The position numbers and the translations under genes were made by a program. A DNA stretch of 64,000 nucleotides, from contig CP073344.1 in assembly GCA_024397875.1 (NCBI GenBank), forward strand, positions 2,285,001 to 2,349,000, read 5' to 3'. The first letter of the stretch is position 1. The number at the start of each line of letters is the position of its first letter. The DNA is from Amphritea atlantica. GTDB lineage: Bacteria; Pseudomonadota; Gammaproteobacteria; Pseudomonadales; Balneatricaceae. Of this stretch, positions 9,409-19,236 are shown in pieces. Under the pieces are notes generated by a model that saw only the letters and a program-made list of their open reading frames with translations, had not been told where the DNA came from and made no database searches.

Positions 9409-10575
9409 ATGCCGCAATTCAATTTTTATAGCGCAATCGAACAGATCGGAGCCGAACGCTGGAATAGCCTGAGGAGCAGCGACTACCCTTTTCTCAGCTA
9501 TGAATTCCTCTTTGCACTGGAACAGTCAGGTAGCGTTACCCCGGAGACGGGCTGGCAACCCTGCCACCTTGTGGTGACAGAAGCTGATCTGGCGATTGCA
9601 GTGATGCCGCTGTATCTCAAAAGCCACTCCTATGGTGAGTACGTTTTTGACTGGAGCTGGGCTGACGCTTATCAACGCAACGGAATAGAATACTACCCGA
9701 AACTGCTGACCGCGATTCCCTTCACCCCCTGCTATGGCCCACGCCTGATGTTTCACCGCAGCCTCGATAATGATCAGCAGGAACGCCTGACTCAACAGGT
9801 TGTGGCCGCCATGCAGCAACTGGCATCACAATACAACGCGTCGGGCTGGCACGGCCTGTTTCTGGATCAGGATTCCCGCCTGCTTGATAAAGACAAATAC
9901 CCTGAACTGCACTATCGACTGGGAACTCAATACCACTGGTTTAATCGCAATTATCGGAATTTCGATGCGTTTCTTGAAACCTTCAGCTCGCGTAAACGTA
10001 AAAACCTGCGCAAGGAACGCAGCAAAATTGCTGAACACAATATTCAACATCGGTTTGTCAGCGGCGCACAACTCACCGATGCGATGCTCAGAGAATTTTA
10101 TCAGTTCTACCAGATCACCTATCTGAAACGCGGCCGCAGCGGATATCTTAAAGAAGATTTCTTTCACCTGCTGAAAAACACCCTGGCAGAACAGGTTATC
10201 ATCTGTTTTGCCTATGATATGAATCACAGCGAAACCGAAGCGGTTGCCGGCGCACTCTTTCTGCAGGACAGCAAGAACCTCTACGGCCGTTATTGGGGCG
10301 CTCTGGCGGAATATGACAGCCTGCATTTTGAAACCTGCTACTATCAGGGTATTGAATACTGTATTCGCCATCAGTTACAGCGCTTCGATCCGGGAGCTCA
10401 GGGAGAACACAAAATCCAGCGGGGGTTCGAACCAATAGAGACCTGGTCAGCCCACTGGCTTGCGCACCCGGGGTTTCATAAGGCGGTGAAACGGTTTACC
10501 GAAGAAGAGGAACAGATGTTACGACAGGAGATGGAATATCTCCGTCAGCGGCTACCCTTCAAGCAAGCTGAATAG
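9409..10575 (+). CDS. FemAB/GNAT-like protein (COG3146, DUF482 type)
   Basis: A 388-residue protein of the family annotated as peptidoglycan biosynthesis/recognition or GNAT N-acetyltransferase (COG3146). Family-like motifs include FTPCYGPRL, the basic stretch SSRKRKNLRKER (about 198-209), LKRGRSGYL and the C-terminal FDPGAQGEHKIQRGFEP. Family members are predicted acyltransferases of the FemAB fold; no reaction is established. ATG is preceded by AGGA at 4 bases. It is convergent with the flavin reductase gene. Confidence 0.85.
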   Translation: MPQFNFYSAIEQIGAERWNSLRSSDYPFLSYEFLFALEQSGSVTPETGWQPCHLVVTEADLAIAVMPLYLKSHSYGEYVFDWSWADAYQRNGIEYYPKLLTAIPFTPCYGPRLMFHRSLDNDQQERLTQQVVAAMQQLASQYNASGWHGLFLDQDSRLLDKDKYPELHYRLGTQYHWFNRNYRNFDAFLETFSSRKRKNLRKERSKIAEHNIQHRFVSGAQLTDAMLREFYQFYQITYLKRGRSGYLKEDFFHLLKNTLAEQVIICFAYDMNHSETEAVAGALFLQDSKNLYGRYWGALAEYDSLHFETCYYQGIEYCIRHQLQRFDPGAQGEHKIQRGFEPIETWSAHWLAHPGFHKAVKRFTEEEEQMLRQEMEYLRQRLPFKQAE

Positions 10576-10600
10576 CGAGGCCCGCCAACCACCACACAGG

Positions 10601-11215
10601 TTAAGGCTCTCGCGGCACTGAAATGATATCGCCAAATGAGAGATAGTCGGCGCCTCCCAGACGACCCAGAGGGTCTAACAACCTGGCATCAACGTTCAGT
10701 CGCCCTGTATCGCTCACGCTTACAATGCTGTCATCGATAAACATATTGCGCACCCGGCCAAAAATCAGAAACTGTGGTGAATTTCCAATCTCCCGGGTTT
10801 CATAAAGCTCACAATCCATCGCCACCCGGCAACCATCAACCCGCGGCAATGGTGAATTATTAAAAGGAGTCAGGGCTATTTCTGCCTCCCTTACTTCAGA
10901 GACACCTTCCGGCAACGTTTTAGCTGTTTGAGTCATCTTCTGCGCCTGGCCGCTATGCGCCAGATGCACCACAAAATTCTTGCGTTCAACGATATTCCGA
11001 TAGGTATCTTTTAGGGAACCGTCAGGCTTATGGCCCACAGAAATCATGATGATCGGCGGGTCACTGCAAACCACTGAAAAAAATGAGAACGGCGCAAGAT
11101 TATACTCAGCATTCTGATGTTCAGATAGAACCCAGGCCACCGGACGGGGCATGACTGTCTGCGTCAGGGCAAAATAGGCCTCAGAGGGGGAAATAGTATC
11201 GAACGTAATATCCAT
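10601..11215 (-). CDS. Flavin reductase family protein
   Basis: The 204-residue product has the flavin-reductase-like FMN-binding split-barrel fold: PRPVAWVLS, the FMN-binding APFSFFSVVCSDPP (about 42-55) and NFVVHLA. This subgroup (COG1853) includes NAD(P)H:FMN reductases and proteins of unknown partner. No monooxygenase gene is adjacent, so the physiological partner is not visible. Confidence 0.85.
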   Translation of the reverse strand: MDITFDTISPSEAYFALTQTVMPRPVAWVLSEHQNAEYNLAPFSFFSVVCSDPPIIMISVGHKPDGSLKDTYRNIVERKNFVVHLAHSGQAQKMTQTAKTLPEGVSEVREAEIALTPFNNSPLPRVDGCRVAMDCELYETREIGNSPQFLIFGRVRNMFIDDSIVSVSDTGRLNVDARLLDPLGRLGGADYLSFGDIISVPREP

Positions 11216-11531
11216 TTAAACCTTACAAAACAGAAGATTAAATTAATGAAACAGACCTGTTCTCCGATAACCGCGATATCTGTATTTGACTTATATTTCC
11301 ATCGGGACTGTCGCGAATTATGATACAAAATAAACGACTTTTACATATAACCCTGAGATATATCAATAATTCATCAGTAAGAATAAAGCTATATAAAAAA
11401 TACCCGGTTTAAATTAGAGAAAACAGACTCTGTTGCCTAGAATATTAGTACCGGTCCGTAGTACATATTTTCATATGGACCTCCAGACTTAGACTGACTT
11501 AAAAACATTACAATAAAAAGGGGACACGATC
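11216..11531. other. 316-base AT-rich intergenic region
   Basis: Lies between the divergent flavin reductase and the 93-residue protein. Only an imperfect inverted repeat, GGTCC ... GGACC around 11451-11480, stands out; no gene or convincing RNA was seen. Confidence 0.5.
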
Positions 11532-11813
11532 ATGCTAACCTACCAAGAGTGCCTTGACCTTAGTGGCCTCACTCAGGATGAGGTTGAGGCCATAGCAGAA
11601 CATGAGCACACAGACCCGATAATCGCCATGGCGATAGGTCATTACCTATGCTGCCATGATGGCGAGAGCAAAGTACGGAAGATCATACTGGATGATATCG
11701 CTAAAGCACAACGCAGAGGTGATGCAGCACATGAAAAGGTTCTTCGGAAGGTGTTGGAACACTTTGTCAGTACCCACCCAGAACAAATCGGCAAAATAAC
11801 CAGAGCCAGCTGA
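11532..11813 (+). CDS. Conserved small protein of unknown function
   Basis: 93 residues, acidic at the N terminus and helical throughout (LTYQECLDLSGLTQDEVEAI), with a possible metal-binding cluster HYLCCHDGE near residue 38-46. It has no signal peptide or membrane segment. The ribosome site AGGGGA lies 7-8 bases upstream of the ATG, and a strong terminator follows, so it is a monocistronic, probably expressed gene. I do not recognise the family. Confidence 0.75.
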   Translation: MLTYQECLDLSGLTQDEVEAIAEHEHTDPIIAMAIGHYLCCHDGESKVRKIILDDIAKAQRRGDAAHEKVLRKVLEHFVSTHPEQIGKITRAS

Positions 11814-11828
11814 ATTACCCAGATCTTT

Positions 11829-11866
11829 CAAAGAGCCTATACTCGATATGAGTAGCAGGCTCTTTT
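11829..11866 (+). terminator. Intrinsic terminator after the 93-residue gene
   Basis: AAAGAGCCT and AGGCTCTTT arms enclose a second stem TACTC/GAGTA, and the last arm ends in a short T run. Confidence 0.8.
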
Positions 11867-11974
11867 AGCTTCCCCCTATCAATCGTAACCTCTCTGCTCT
11901 TTATCTCTGTCAAACGCACATTTCCGCCCCTTTTTTATTATTACAATCGACCTTTTCCTTTATAGTTATCACTG

Positions 11975-13162
11975 ATGGCCGATAACTCTTTCATACTCAG
12001 GGCGCAAAACAGGCGTTTCATGGATCCGACCGATAAAGAGAACAAAGATCTGCGCAGATCACTTCACCTGCTAGCCAGCAAAGTTGAGCGGAATGAAGCG
12101 ATCTTACACTCATTTTTTGAGATGGAACTCAGGCTACTCAGTTGCAGTAACCTCGCAGAACTGCTCAATCTTATCCTGATTGACTTTAAACAGCATTTCC
12201 AACTGACTGCTGTCAACCTTATCCTGCTCGATCCGGAGAACGCAGCCCGCGCCCTGCTGGAAGAGTATACTCCGCCGGAACCGGGACACAGCCTGCGCTT
12301 TGTAACCAATCAACGACTGCTTAAAAGTCTGTTTCCCTCCCCCAAATTAAGAATCGGAAAGCTGAGCCCTCAGCTAAAGAGCGTCGCCTTTCCCAGTAAT
12401 CCCCATGTAATCAGCAGCGCCCTGCTACCACTTATTCGCCATGACTGTCTGATTGGCAGCCTGCATCTGGGCAGTAACGACTCCGCCCGCTACAGTGAAC
12501 ACTTTGATTATGACTATATAGGTCATCTGGCTTCAGTTATCTCAGTCTGTTTTGAAAACTGTATTAATCAACAGAATCTAAAGCGACTCAGCATTATCGA
12601 TATGCTCACCAAGGTTAATAACCGGCGCGCATTCGATCAGGAGATAATCAGGGAGCTATCCAGAGCAAGCCGGCATAAAACGCCCCTGAGCTGTCTGTTT
12701 ATTGATCTGGACTACTTCAAGCTGGTGAACGACAATTTCGGCCATCAGGTCGGCGATAAAGTGCTCCGCTCCGTTGGCCTGCTGTTAAAGCAAAACCTTC
12801 GAAAGACCGACTTTGTCGCCCGTTATGGTGGAGAGGAGTTTGCCATCCTGCTACCCAATTGCGATGCCGAAAAAGCAATTGAAATAGGCAACCAGTTACG
12901 CAATAAAATTCTCCACATGGTCATTCACAACAACGATAATGAGCCCTTCAGAGTGAGCGCATCGATAGGCGTCACCAGCTGCTGTTACGGAAGTTTTGCC
13001 TTCGACAACCTGGACGCTCAGGCACATGCACTGTTAAAAGCAGCAGATGAGGCGGTCTACCAGGCAAAAGAAAAAGGCAGAAACCGGATTGAATACCGCC
13101 CCCTGCCTGATATGAAACCTGAACTGTTCAGCAATATAAACAGCGACCTGAGATCTGTTTAA
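11975..13162 (+). CDS. GAF-like (DUF484-type) sensor diguanylate cyclase
   Basis: A 395-residue soluble protein. The N-terminal half (about 25-200) resembles the DUF484/GAF sensory fold, and the C-terminal half (about 215-380) is a GGDEF domain with an intact active site RYGGEEF. An allosteric inhibition site RKTD lies five residues before GGEEF, so the cyclase is probably product-inhibited. It would make cyclic di-GMP from two GTP. An in-frame ATG 15 codons downstream (MDPTDKEN) is an alternative start. It converges on the hemerythrin gene. Confidence 0.88.
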   Translation: MADNSFILRAQNRRFMDPTDKENKDLRRSLHLLASKVERNEAILHSFFEMELRLLSCSNLAELLNLILIDFKQHFQLTAVNLILLDPENAARALLEEYTPPEPGHSLRFVTNQRLLKSLFPSPKLRIGKLSPQLKSVAFPSNPHVISSALLPLIRHDCLIGSLHLGSNDSARYSEHFDYDYIGHLASVISVCFENCINQQNLKRLSIIDMLTKVNNRRAFDQEIIRELSRASRHKTPLSCLFIDLDYFKLVNDNFGHQVGDKVLRSVGLLLKQNLRKTDFVARYGGEEFAILLPNCDAEKAIEIGNQLRNKILHMVIHNNDNEPFRVSASIGVTSCCYGSFAFDNLDAQAHALLKAADEAVYQAKEKGRNRIEYRPLPDMKPELFSNINSDLRSV

Positions 13163-13179
13163 CAGGGTACTGCTCAGTG

Positions 13180-13728
13180 CTACTGAATATCCCGTAATAG
13201 CTCAGAATAGAGATCAATGTAGCGCTGCTTTTGCTTTTCACCAAACAGTGGATCACTCCGCTTCGGCAGATGAGGCTCAAGCGCTTTCCACTGCTCCTCA
13301 GTGGCGACCTCATCTAATAACGGAAACAGCGTTCCCTCTTCCAGATTAAGATGCTCAATCTGATCATTAATAAAATGCTCAAGCTTGTCGCTAAACTGAT
13401 CCATCGGCACCACTGCGTCACTCAGAATACAGTCAACCGCTTCGATAATCTCATGACTGCTTTTTTTCAGCTGTCGGTGCTCTTCAACACACTCGGATAT
13501 CGCCTGATCCAATTCAGGACAACCTGAATCTTTGAAAAAAGCATACATCTGATCTTCCAGGGGATGGTGATAAGCATCCGCATAACTGGTGATGTAATCA
13601 ACAGCATCTGCAAGCAATACAAAGTTGGGCATTTCCCCCTGCTTCAGCTTTTCCAGCTTATTTCCCAACACAGCCAGCAACTTATTAAGGTTGACATGAT
13701 CCTGGTGCAATTCATTCAATAATGTCAT
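13180..13728 (-). CDS. Hemerythrin HHE domain protein
   Basis: The 182-residue product has the HHE cation-binding signature: H-x-D-H at the N terminus (LHQDHVNL), HHPLEDQMY (about 56-64), EHRQLKK (about 84) and HLNLEEGTLFP (about 129-139). Such domains bind a di-iron centre that senses or carries oxygen, nitric oxide or iron. The C terminus includes DPLFG, seen in hemerythrin-like proteins of Pseudomonas relatives. It is monocistronic. Confidence 0.88.
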   Translation of the reverse strand: MTLLNELHQDHVNLNKLLAVLGNKLEKLKQGEMPNFVLLADAVDYITSYADAYHHPLEDQMYAFFKDSGCPELDQAISECVEEHRQLKKSSHEIIEAVDCILSDAVVPMDQFSDKLEHFINDQIEHLNLEEGTLFPLLDEVATEEQWKALEPHLPKRSDPLFGEKQKQRYIDLYSELLRDIQ

Positions 13729-13804
13729 AACGACCTCCTGTGAGATAAAGACACTATACCTCAGCTTTGTTAAAGGGTCTTGACGGGAATCAAACAGAAA
13801 CCCT

Positions 13805-14407
13805 TCACGCTCTAAGCAACTGGTTCAATTCAGCCAGCGTACCAACCCTGAGGTCGGTCAACTCAGGCCACTCCCGGTCGCGTCTCTGGTCAACATGGAT
13901 GGTAGTCACACCAGCCGCACGCCCCACTTCCAGGTCATAACGAAAGTCGCCCACCATCACCGCCTCATCAGGACGGCCCCCCCACTGGCTCAGCAACAGA
14001 TTTACCCCCTGTGGGTCTGGCTTTGCCAGCGCATCATCCCGCCCCAATACTGCAGCAGAATTAAACAGGTGGCTTACTCCGATAACCTCAAGACAGTGCA
14101 GCGCCACCTCACGCTTATTGCGGGTAAGAATCCCCAACAGGCAACCCTGCGATTTCAGAAATTCCAGACACTCATTAACACCGATGGCAGGCTTCACCTG
14201 ATCAGCATAGAAATACTCCCATTGATCAAGCTGATGATTCAGCTCGCTCTGCTCAGATTCAGGCCTTTCAGCGATGGTCGCCAGAATATCACATCCCGCC
14301 GGCAGCCCCAGCTCTGAACGAATCTGCTCAAAATCATGCACTGGATGAGTCAATGTGCCATCCAGATCAAATACCCAATAGCCCGCCTTGCGGATACTCT
14401 CAATCAT
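13805..14407 (-). CDS. HAD-superfamily hydrolase (phosphoglycolate phosphatase-like)
   Basis: A 200-residue HAD hydrolase with motif I DLDGTLTHP (Asp nucleophile at about residue 15), motif II LTRNKRE (about 95), motif III K-P-D-P near 129 and motif IV GDFRYDLE. It has an alpha-helical cap of the Gph/PpaX type. The substrate is unknown. Its ATG overlaps the stop of the AlbA_2 gene (ATGA), so the two are translationally coupled. Confidence 0.88.
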   Translation of the reverse strand: MIESIRKAGYWVFDLDGTLTHPVHDFEQIRSELGLPAGCDILATIAERPESEQSELNHQLDQWEYFYADQVKPAIGVNECLEFLKSQGCLLGILTRNKREVALHCLEVIGVSHLFNSAAVLGRDDALAKPDPQGVNLLLSQWGGRPDEAVMVGDFRYDLEVGRAAGVTTIHVDQRRDREWPELTDLRVGTLAELNQLLRA

Positions 14408-15219
14408 TCGTTGTGTTCATCCGCCGGATTGAGGTTTTCAGTCAACTGATCCAGCCGGGTACGAATATCCCGCATAATTTCAAGCCGGCCCGCGGGGTTA
14501 CCATTCTGTGCCAGCAGCAATGATTCCAGCCCGGCAATACTGTCCTGGGAGTCCCGCAAAGCCTGCAGCATATTGCGCGAGCGTTTTTTCGCGCTGTCGG
14601 TCATCTGATCAACCCGGGTAAGCGTCCGGCGAACCTGGTTATCAAGCTCTTCGAGATGAATCACCAAGTGCTCCATTCCGGATCCAAACGCATGATCCAT
14701 CTGCCCCAGTCGCTGCTCTAACTGCGCGACAGCTTCACGAAACCGGGTGAGAAACAGTTCACCTTCACGATCCATAAACATCGCCAGCAGCTCTTCGGGA
14801 TAGAGCGCCCGGGAGCGGGCATCGGCCCGAATAGCATATTCACCCCGCTGAGTGCAGTAGGGCCGCTTACTGCCTGAGGGGATTTCAATTCGGAAAAAGG
14901 GTTTGTTGCTGATATTTTCGACCACCAGCTCAATATCAACGATGGGATAGCAGTCGGTCGCCTTATTGATCAGACTGAGCCGGGCACTGTCGTCCACATC
15001 ACAACCGACCACCTGTCCCCGCTGCAAACCATCGATGTTGGTATACTCATCAACCCCAACCAGAATAGCCCCACCCTGAGGTGAATTAGCAAAAGAAACC
15101 AGGTCGCGACTTTTTATACCATTAATTTCGCGTTTGAAATCAACATCGACCCCCTCAGGCTTTGCCAGCAGGCTCTTTGCCCGCCGGCTGATCCGCTTGT
15201 ATTCGCGCTTAACCGGCAT
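14404..15219 (-). CDS. AlbA_2 (Schlafen-like) ATP-binding domain protein
   Basis: A 271-residue protein whose N-terminal part (about 10-150) matches the AlbA_2/Schlafen-like fold: GVDVDFKREINGI, LVSFANSPQGGAILVGVDE, and FFRIEIPSGSKRPY. The C-terminal part (about 160-265) is helical and probably coiled coil. Such domains occur in predicted nucleic-acid or ATP-binding regulators. The gene overlaps the downstream HAD gene by 4 bases and follows a small membrane protein by 12 bases, so the three form a likely operon. Biological role not known. Confidence 0.8.
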   Translation of the reverse strand: MPVKREYKRISRRAKSLLAKPEGVDVDFKREINGIKSRDLVSFANSPQGGAILVGVDEYTNIDGLQRGQVVGCDVDDSARLSLINKATDCYPIVDIELVVENISNKPFFRIEIPSGSKRPYCTQRGEYAIRADARSRALYPEELLAMFMDREGELFLTRFREAVAQLEQRLGQMDHAFGSGMEHLVIHLEELDNQVRRTLTRVDQMTDSAKKRSRNMLQALRDSQDSIAGLESLLLAQNGNPAGRLEIMRDIRTRLDQLTENLNPADEHNE

Positions 15220-15231
15220 CAGACGAACCCT

Positions 15232-15618
15232 TTAGCCATAAATTTCATCGGCGAAGGGATCGATGGGATTTGCCAGCACCCGGTCATCGCGAAAATAAAG
15301 GATACGTCCTTCAAAGGTCAGGCCTTTAGAGGAAAACCAGCGCAACACCTCCTCCCTGCCTTCATCGATCTGAAAGCTGGAATACCAGGCAGAGCCTATA
15401 CGGTAAAAATAGAGTCCGAACAGTGCTGCAGCGGCGCCCAGAAAAAAATCGGAGCCCGGACTGAATAGCAATGCCACCAGTCCTGCCAGCCAGACCCGGC
15501 TGGCCCGGGACTGTTTTAAGTTAGTAAACGCATCATCGTACTGATCCTGATACTTCAGATAACGACGATAGTTCTGCTGCAGTTCAAATTTATCCTGTTC
15601 CGGGATCGTACGTTCCAT
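15232..15618 (-). CDS. Small membrane protein of unknown function
   Basis: 128 residues with two adjacent hydrophobic segments (about 42-72) between a charged N-terminal helix and a C-terminal soluble region (EGRILYFRDD, then FADEIYG). I do not recognise the family. It heads the apparent operon with the AlbA_2 and HAD genes and starts 40 bases after the pepN stop on the same strand. Confidence 0.72.
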   Translation of the reverse strand: MERTIPEQDKFELQQNYRRYLKYQDQYDDAFTNLKQSRASRVWLAGLVALLFSPGSDFFLGAAAALFGLYFYRIGSAWYSSFQIDEGREEVLRWFSSKGLTFEGRILYFRDDRVLANPIDPFADEIYG

Positions 15619-15658
15619 TTTATTACCCTTTTTCTACAGGCCTTAGTTTATAAAAACC

Positions 15659-18304
15659 TTATTCAGCCAGACTTTTAGTCAATACTTCAAAAACATCCCG
15701 GGACAGATCGCCACTGCGGTTGATCCGCTCCAGCTCAGCTTTCATCAACGCACTACGCTGAGACGGATAGCGCTTCCAGCGAGTTAGCGGTGTCAGCAAC
15801 CGTGATGCGATCTGGGGATTCTGTTTATTTAATACAATAATCTGATCCGCCAGAAAACGGTAGCCACTACCATCAGAATTATGGAAATTCAGCATATTCT
15901 GGGCGCAAAAGACCGATACCAGCGAGCGTATCTTATTCGGGTTAGCGCCATCGTAAGCCGGATGCTGTTGCAGTGTCTGCACCCGTGCCAGCGCCCCCTC
16001 TTTAGGATCACTTGCCTGAACCGCCAGCCACTGATTAACCACCAGCGATTCATTTTTCCAGCGCTGATAGAAAGTTTCCAACGCCTCATCAGCCTGCGCC
16101 TTAAACCCGGAGTGAACAATAAGCGTGAGCGCCGTCTGACTGTCAGTCATATTGTCGGCCTGACGGAACTGCTGCTGCGCCAGCTCGAGATATTCCTGCT
16201 TCTCAGTAGCCATCAGGTAAGACAACGCAAGGCTCTTCAGGCTTCGGCGAGCCACAGAGGCGGCGTCAGGGCTATAGGGGTCTGCGGTATTGTTGTCCTG
16301 ATAAACCCTGAGGAACAGTGGCTCGAGCTGATTGGCAATGGAATCCCTGACAAAACGACGAACCCGGTAGATCGCATCAACATCGATCACCTCAGCCAAC
16401 TCGCTGAGGTAGGCTTCTGACGGCAGTGTCAGCACTTTGGCAACCATCGCCCTATCCAGCGTGGTGTCACTCAGCACCTGCTCATAGGCATCAACCAGCG
16501 CCGGATCAAGTATCAGCTCCCGCCCTTGCTGATGATCGGTAATCAACTCATTCATAATACCTACCGCCAACTGCTGTGCGGCATCCCAGCGATTAAACCC
16601 ATCGCTGTCATGCTGCATCAGAAACACCAACTGCTCACGGCTGTAGGGGAACGTCAACTTTACCGGTGCAGAGAAGCCCCGCAGTAATGAAGGAACCGGC
16701 TCTACCGGGATATTATCAAAAACAAAACTCTGCTCAGTGGCAATAAACTCCAGCACCTCAGTGTTTGCACCGCCCTGCAGCGGTATATCCTGTCCCTGGC
16801 TATCGAGCAGACCCACGGCAACGGGAATCAAAAACGGCTGCTTTGTCGCCATATCGGGGGTTGCCGGGCAGCTCTGATGCATATGCAGCGTATAGCGCTG
16901 ATTTTGCGCATCATACTCACCGGTCACAGAAACCTTCGGCGTTCCTGACTGACTGTACCAGAGCTTAAACCGGCTCATATCACGACCGGAGACATCGGCC
17001 ATCGCCTGAACAAAGTTATCGGTCGTCACCGCCTGGCCATCATGACGTTTAAAATAGAGATCTGAACCTTTACGGAAGGTCTCCGCCCCCAACAGGGTAT
17101 GCAGCATACGCACCACCTCACAACCTTTCTCATACACTGTCAGCGTATAAAAGTTGGAGATCTCGATAAATGAAGCGGGACGAACCGGATGAGACATCGG
17201 ACCGGCATCCTCCGCAAACTGCGCCGTGCGCAACAGGGTAACATCCTCGATCCGTTTGACCGTTTGGGAGTTCATATCCGCTGAGAACTGCGAATCACGG
17301 AAAACAGTAAAGCCCTCTTTAAGGCTCAGTTGGAACCAGTCCCGACAGGTTACCCGGTTACCGGACCAGTTATGAAAATACTCATGGGCCACAACCCCTT
17401 CTACCCGTTGAAAGCCTGCGTCAACGGTCGTTTCAGCATGCGCAAGCACGCAGGAGGTATTGAAAATGTTAAGGCCTTTATTCTCCATCGCTCCCATATT
17501 AAAGAAGTCGACTGCGACGATCATAAAGATATCCAGGTCGTACTCTCGACCATAGACCTCTTCATCCCATTTCATCGAGTGTTTCAAAGAGGTCATGGCA
17601 TACTCAAGCTTATCCAGATCCTTCTCTTCAGCAAAGATCTTCAGCACGACATGACGTCCTGAACAGGTGGTATAACGATCCTCGATAAACTCAAGATCAC
17701 CGCCGACAAGGGCAAACAGATACGCTGGTTTGGGAAACGGGTCCTGCCATCTGACCCAGTGCCGGCCATCATCCTCTTCACCCGCATCGACCATATTGCC
17801 ATTCGACAACAACACCGGATAGCGCTGTTTATCCGCTACAATCGTGGTTTCAAACAGCGCCATTACATCAGGGCGATCCGGATAAAAAGTAATACGTCGG
17901 AAGCCTTCTGCTTCACACTGTGTGCAAAACATACCATCAGATTTATAGAGCCCTTCCAGCGCAGTATTATTCTGCGGCTCGATACGTGTAATACATTCAA
18001 GGGTGAAAGTGTCTGGCAGATTCGGGATACTCAGCTGCTCACCCAGCCGGCGGTAATCCTTTTCGCTGAGCACTTCACCATCGATACTCAGCCGCTGTAA
18101 TTCAAGTGTCTCATGTCCATCCAGTACCAGAGGGTGCTGACGGTTCGCAGAATCAGGGTTGCGGGAGTAGCGAACCTGAGAACGAACCAGCGTTTGCTCC
18201 TCTTCCAGTTCAAAACGCAACTCGGTTTGCTCCACCAGAAAAGCGGGAACCTCATAATCTTTTAAATAGATAACACTCGGTTGCTCTGTAGCTGACTGAC
18301 TCAT
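15659..18304 (-). CDS. pepN: Aminopeptidase N
   Basis: PepN is the major cytosolic M1-family zinc aminopeptidase that removes N-terminal residues during peptide turnover. The 881-residue protein has the substrate-binding GAMEN motif (271-275), the zinc site HEYFH (307-311) with the third ligand E330, and the all-helical C-terminal domain. Length matches gammaproteobacterial PepN. ATG start is clear; the gene stands alone. Confidence 0.97.
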   Translation of the reverse strand: MSQSATEQPSVIYLKDYEVPAFLVEQTELRFELEEEQTLVRSQVRYSRNPDSANRQHPLVLDGHETLELQRLSIDGEVLSEKDYRRLGEQLSIPNLPDTFTLECITRIEPQNNTALEGLYKSDGMFCTQCEAEGFRRITFYPDRPDVMALFETTIVADKQRYPVLLSNGNMVDAGEEDDGRHWVRWQDPFPKPAYLFALVGGDLEFIEDRYTTCSGRHVVLKIFAEEKDLDKLEYAMTSLKHSMKWDEEVYGREYDLDIFMIVAVDFFNMGAMENKGLNIFNTSCVLAHAETTVDAGFQRVEGVVAHEYFHNWSGNRVTCRDWFQLSLKEGFTVFRDSQFSADMNSQTVKRIEDVTLLRTAQFAEDAGPMSHPVRPASFIEISNFYTLTVYEKGCEVVRMLHTLLGAETFRKGSDLYFKRHDGQAVTTDNFVQAMADVSGRDMSRFKLWYSQSGTPKVSVTGEYDAQNQRYTLHMHQSCPATPDMATKQPFLIPVAVGLLDSQGQDIPLQGGANTEVLEFIATEQSFVFDNIPVEPVPSLLRGFSAPVKLTFPYSREQLVFLMQHDSDGFNRWDAAQQLAVGIMNELITDHQQGRELILDPALVDAYEQVLSDTTLDRAMVAKVLTLPSEAYLSELAEVIDVDAIYRVRRFVRDSIANQLEPLFLRVYQDNNTADPYSPDAASVARRSLKSLALSYLMATEKQEYLELAQQQFRQADNMTDSQTALTLIVHSGFKAQADEALETFYQRWKNESLVVNQWLAVQASDPKEGALARVQTLQQHPAYDGANPNKIRSLVSVFCAQNMLNFHNSDGSGYRFLADQIIVLNKQNPQIASRLLTPLTRWKRYPSQRSALMKAELERINRSGDLSRDVFEVLTKSLAE

Positions 18305-18408
18305 TCACACACCCTGCAATAACAATCAAACAATTAACTAGAAACGCACCTTCGAATACGGCCTGATAAGATTCAGACCGCGATACCCACTCAAAGGTTT
18401 CCCTAACC

Positions 18409-19236
18409 TCAGGCGCTGAACTCAACCTGATAGGCAGTAAACTTTCTGAGGTTGATCACCCCGGTATCCAGAATCAGATACTGCCCTTTGATCCCCTGTA
18501 AGACGCCCTCAACGACAGGCGTTTTATCAAAACTCAGACTGGTCACTTTAGCCGGGAAGTTGAGCACCGGATAGTTAAGTTCCAGCACTTCGGCCTCGGG
18601 AAGACGCTGAATCGCCTGTAAGCCAAAGCGATCTTCCAGCTCCGTTAAGCCGGTTTGACACAACGCCATCAGGCGATCACGCTCAGCATAGAGATCAATA
18701 GGGTCTACCTGACCTTTAAGCATCGCCCGCCAGTTGGTTTTATCGGTCACATGCGCGGCAAAAACCTGTTCAGCAAGGCCAGACTGAAAACGGGTATCGA
18801 CCCGCAGCACTGGCAGCGCCTGAATCGCCCCCTGATCAATCCAGCGCGTCGGAATCTGAGTTCCCCGGGTTATCCCCACTTTGACGCCTGAAGAGTTTGC
18901 CAGATAGACATAATGGCTCTGAAAACAGAACTGCTCACCCCAGGAAGGATCCCTGCAGGTCCCCTGATCATAATGGCACTTTTCAGGGCTCATAATACAA
19001 ATGTCACACTGAGGAAGTTTTTTAAAGCAGGGGTAGCAATAACCCTGAGCAAAACTTTTACTCGTTTTCCGGCCACAATGAGTACAGTTAATCTGCCCCA
19101 GAAAACTGAATTTTACAGGCTGTCCAAGATAGCTGTTTAAATCAACCAACTGATCATCCAGTTTCAGCTGATACCGTATCTGAGGGCCGATCTCAGCTGG
19201 CATTTTAACCAGCGCCCCCTGTGCTATAACGTCCAT
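18409..19236 (-). CDS. DUF2797 family protein
   Basis: 275 residues. The central region contains many cysteines (CTHCGRKTSK, CYPCFKK, CDIC, CHYDQGTC, about residues 51-98) that probably bind zinc, and a conserved YVYLANSSGVKVGITRG segment reminiscent of GIY-YIG-like folds. Function is not established. The ATG at 19236 overlaps the upstream stop (TGATG), which favours it over the in-frame TTG one codon earlier. It is coupled to the DUF1315 gene. Confidence 0.85.
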   Translation of the reverse strand: MDVIAQGALVKMPAEIGPQIRYQLKLDDQLVDLNSYLGQPVKFSFLGQINCTHCGRKTSKSFAQGYCYPCFKKLPQCDICIMSPEKCHYDQGTCRDPSWGEQFCFQSHYVYLANSSGVKVGITRGTQIPTRWIDQGAIQALPVLRVDTRFQSGLAEQVFAAHVTDKTNWRAMLKGQVDPIDLYAERDRLMALCQTGLTELEDRFGLQAIQRLPEAEVLELNYPVLNFPAKVTSLSFDKTPVVEGVLQGIKGQYLILDTGVINLRKFTAYQVEFSA

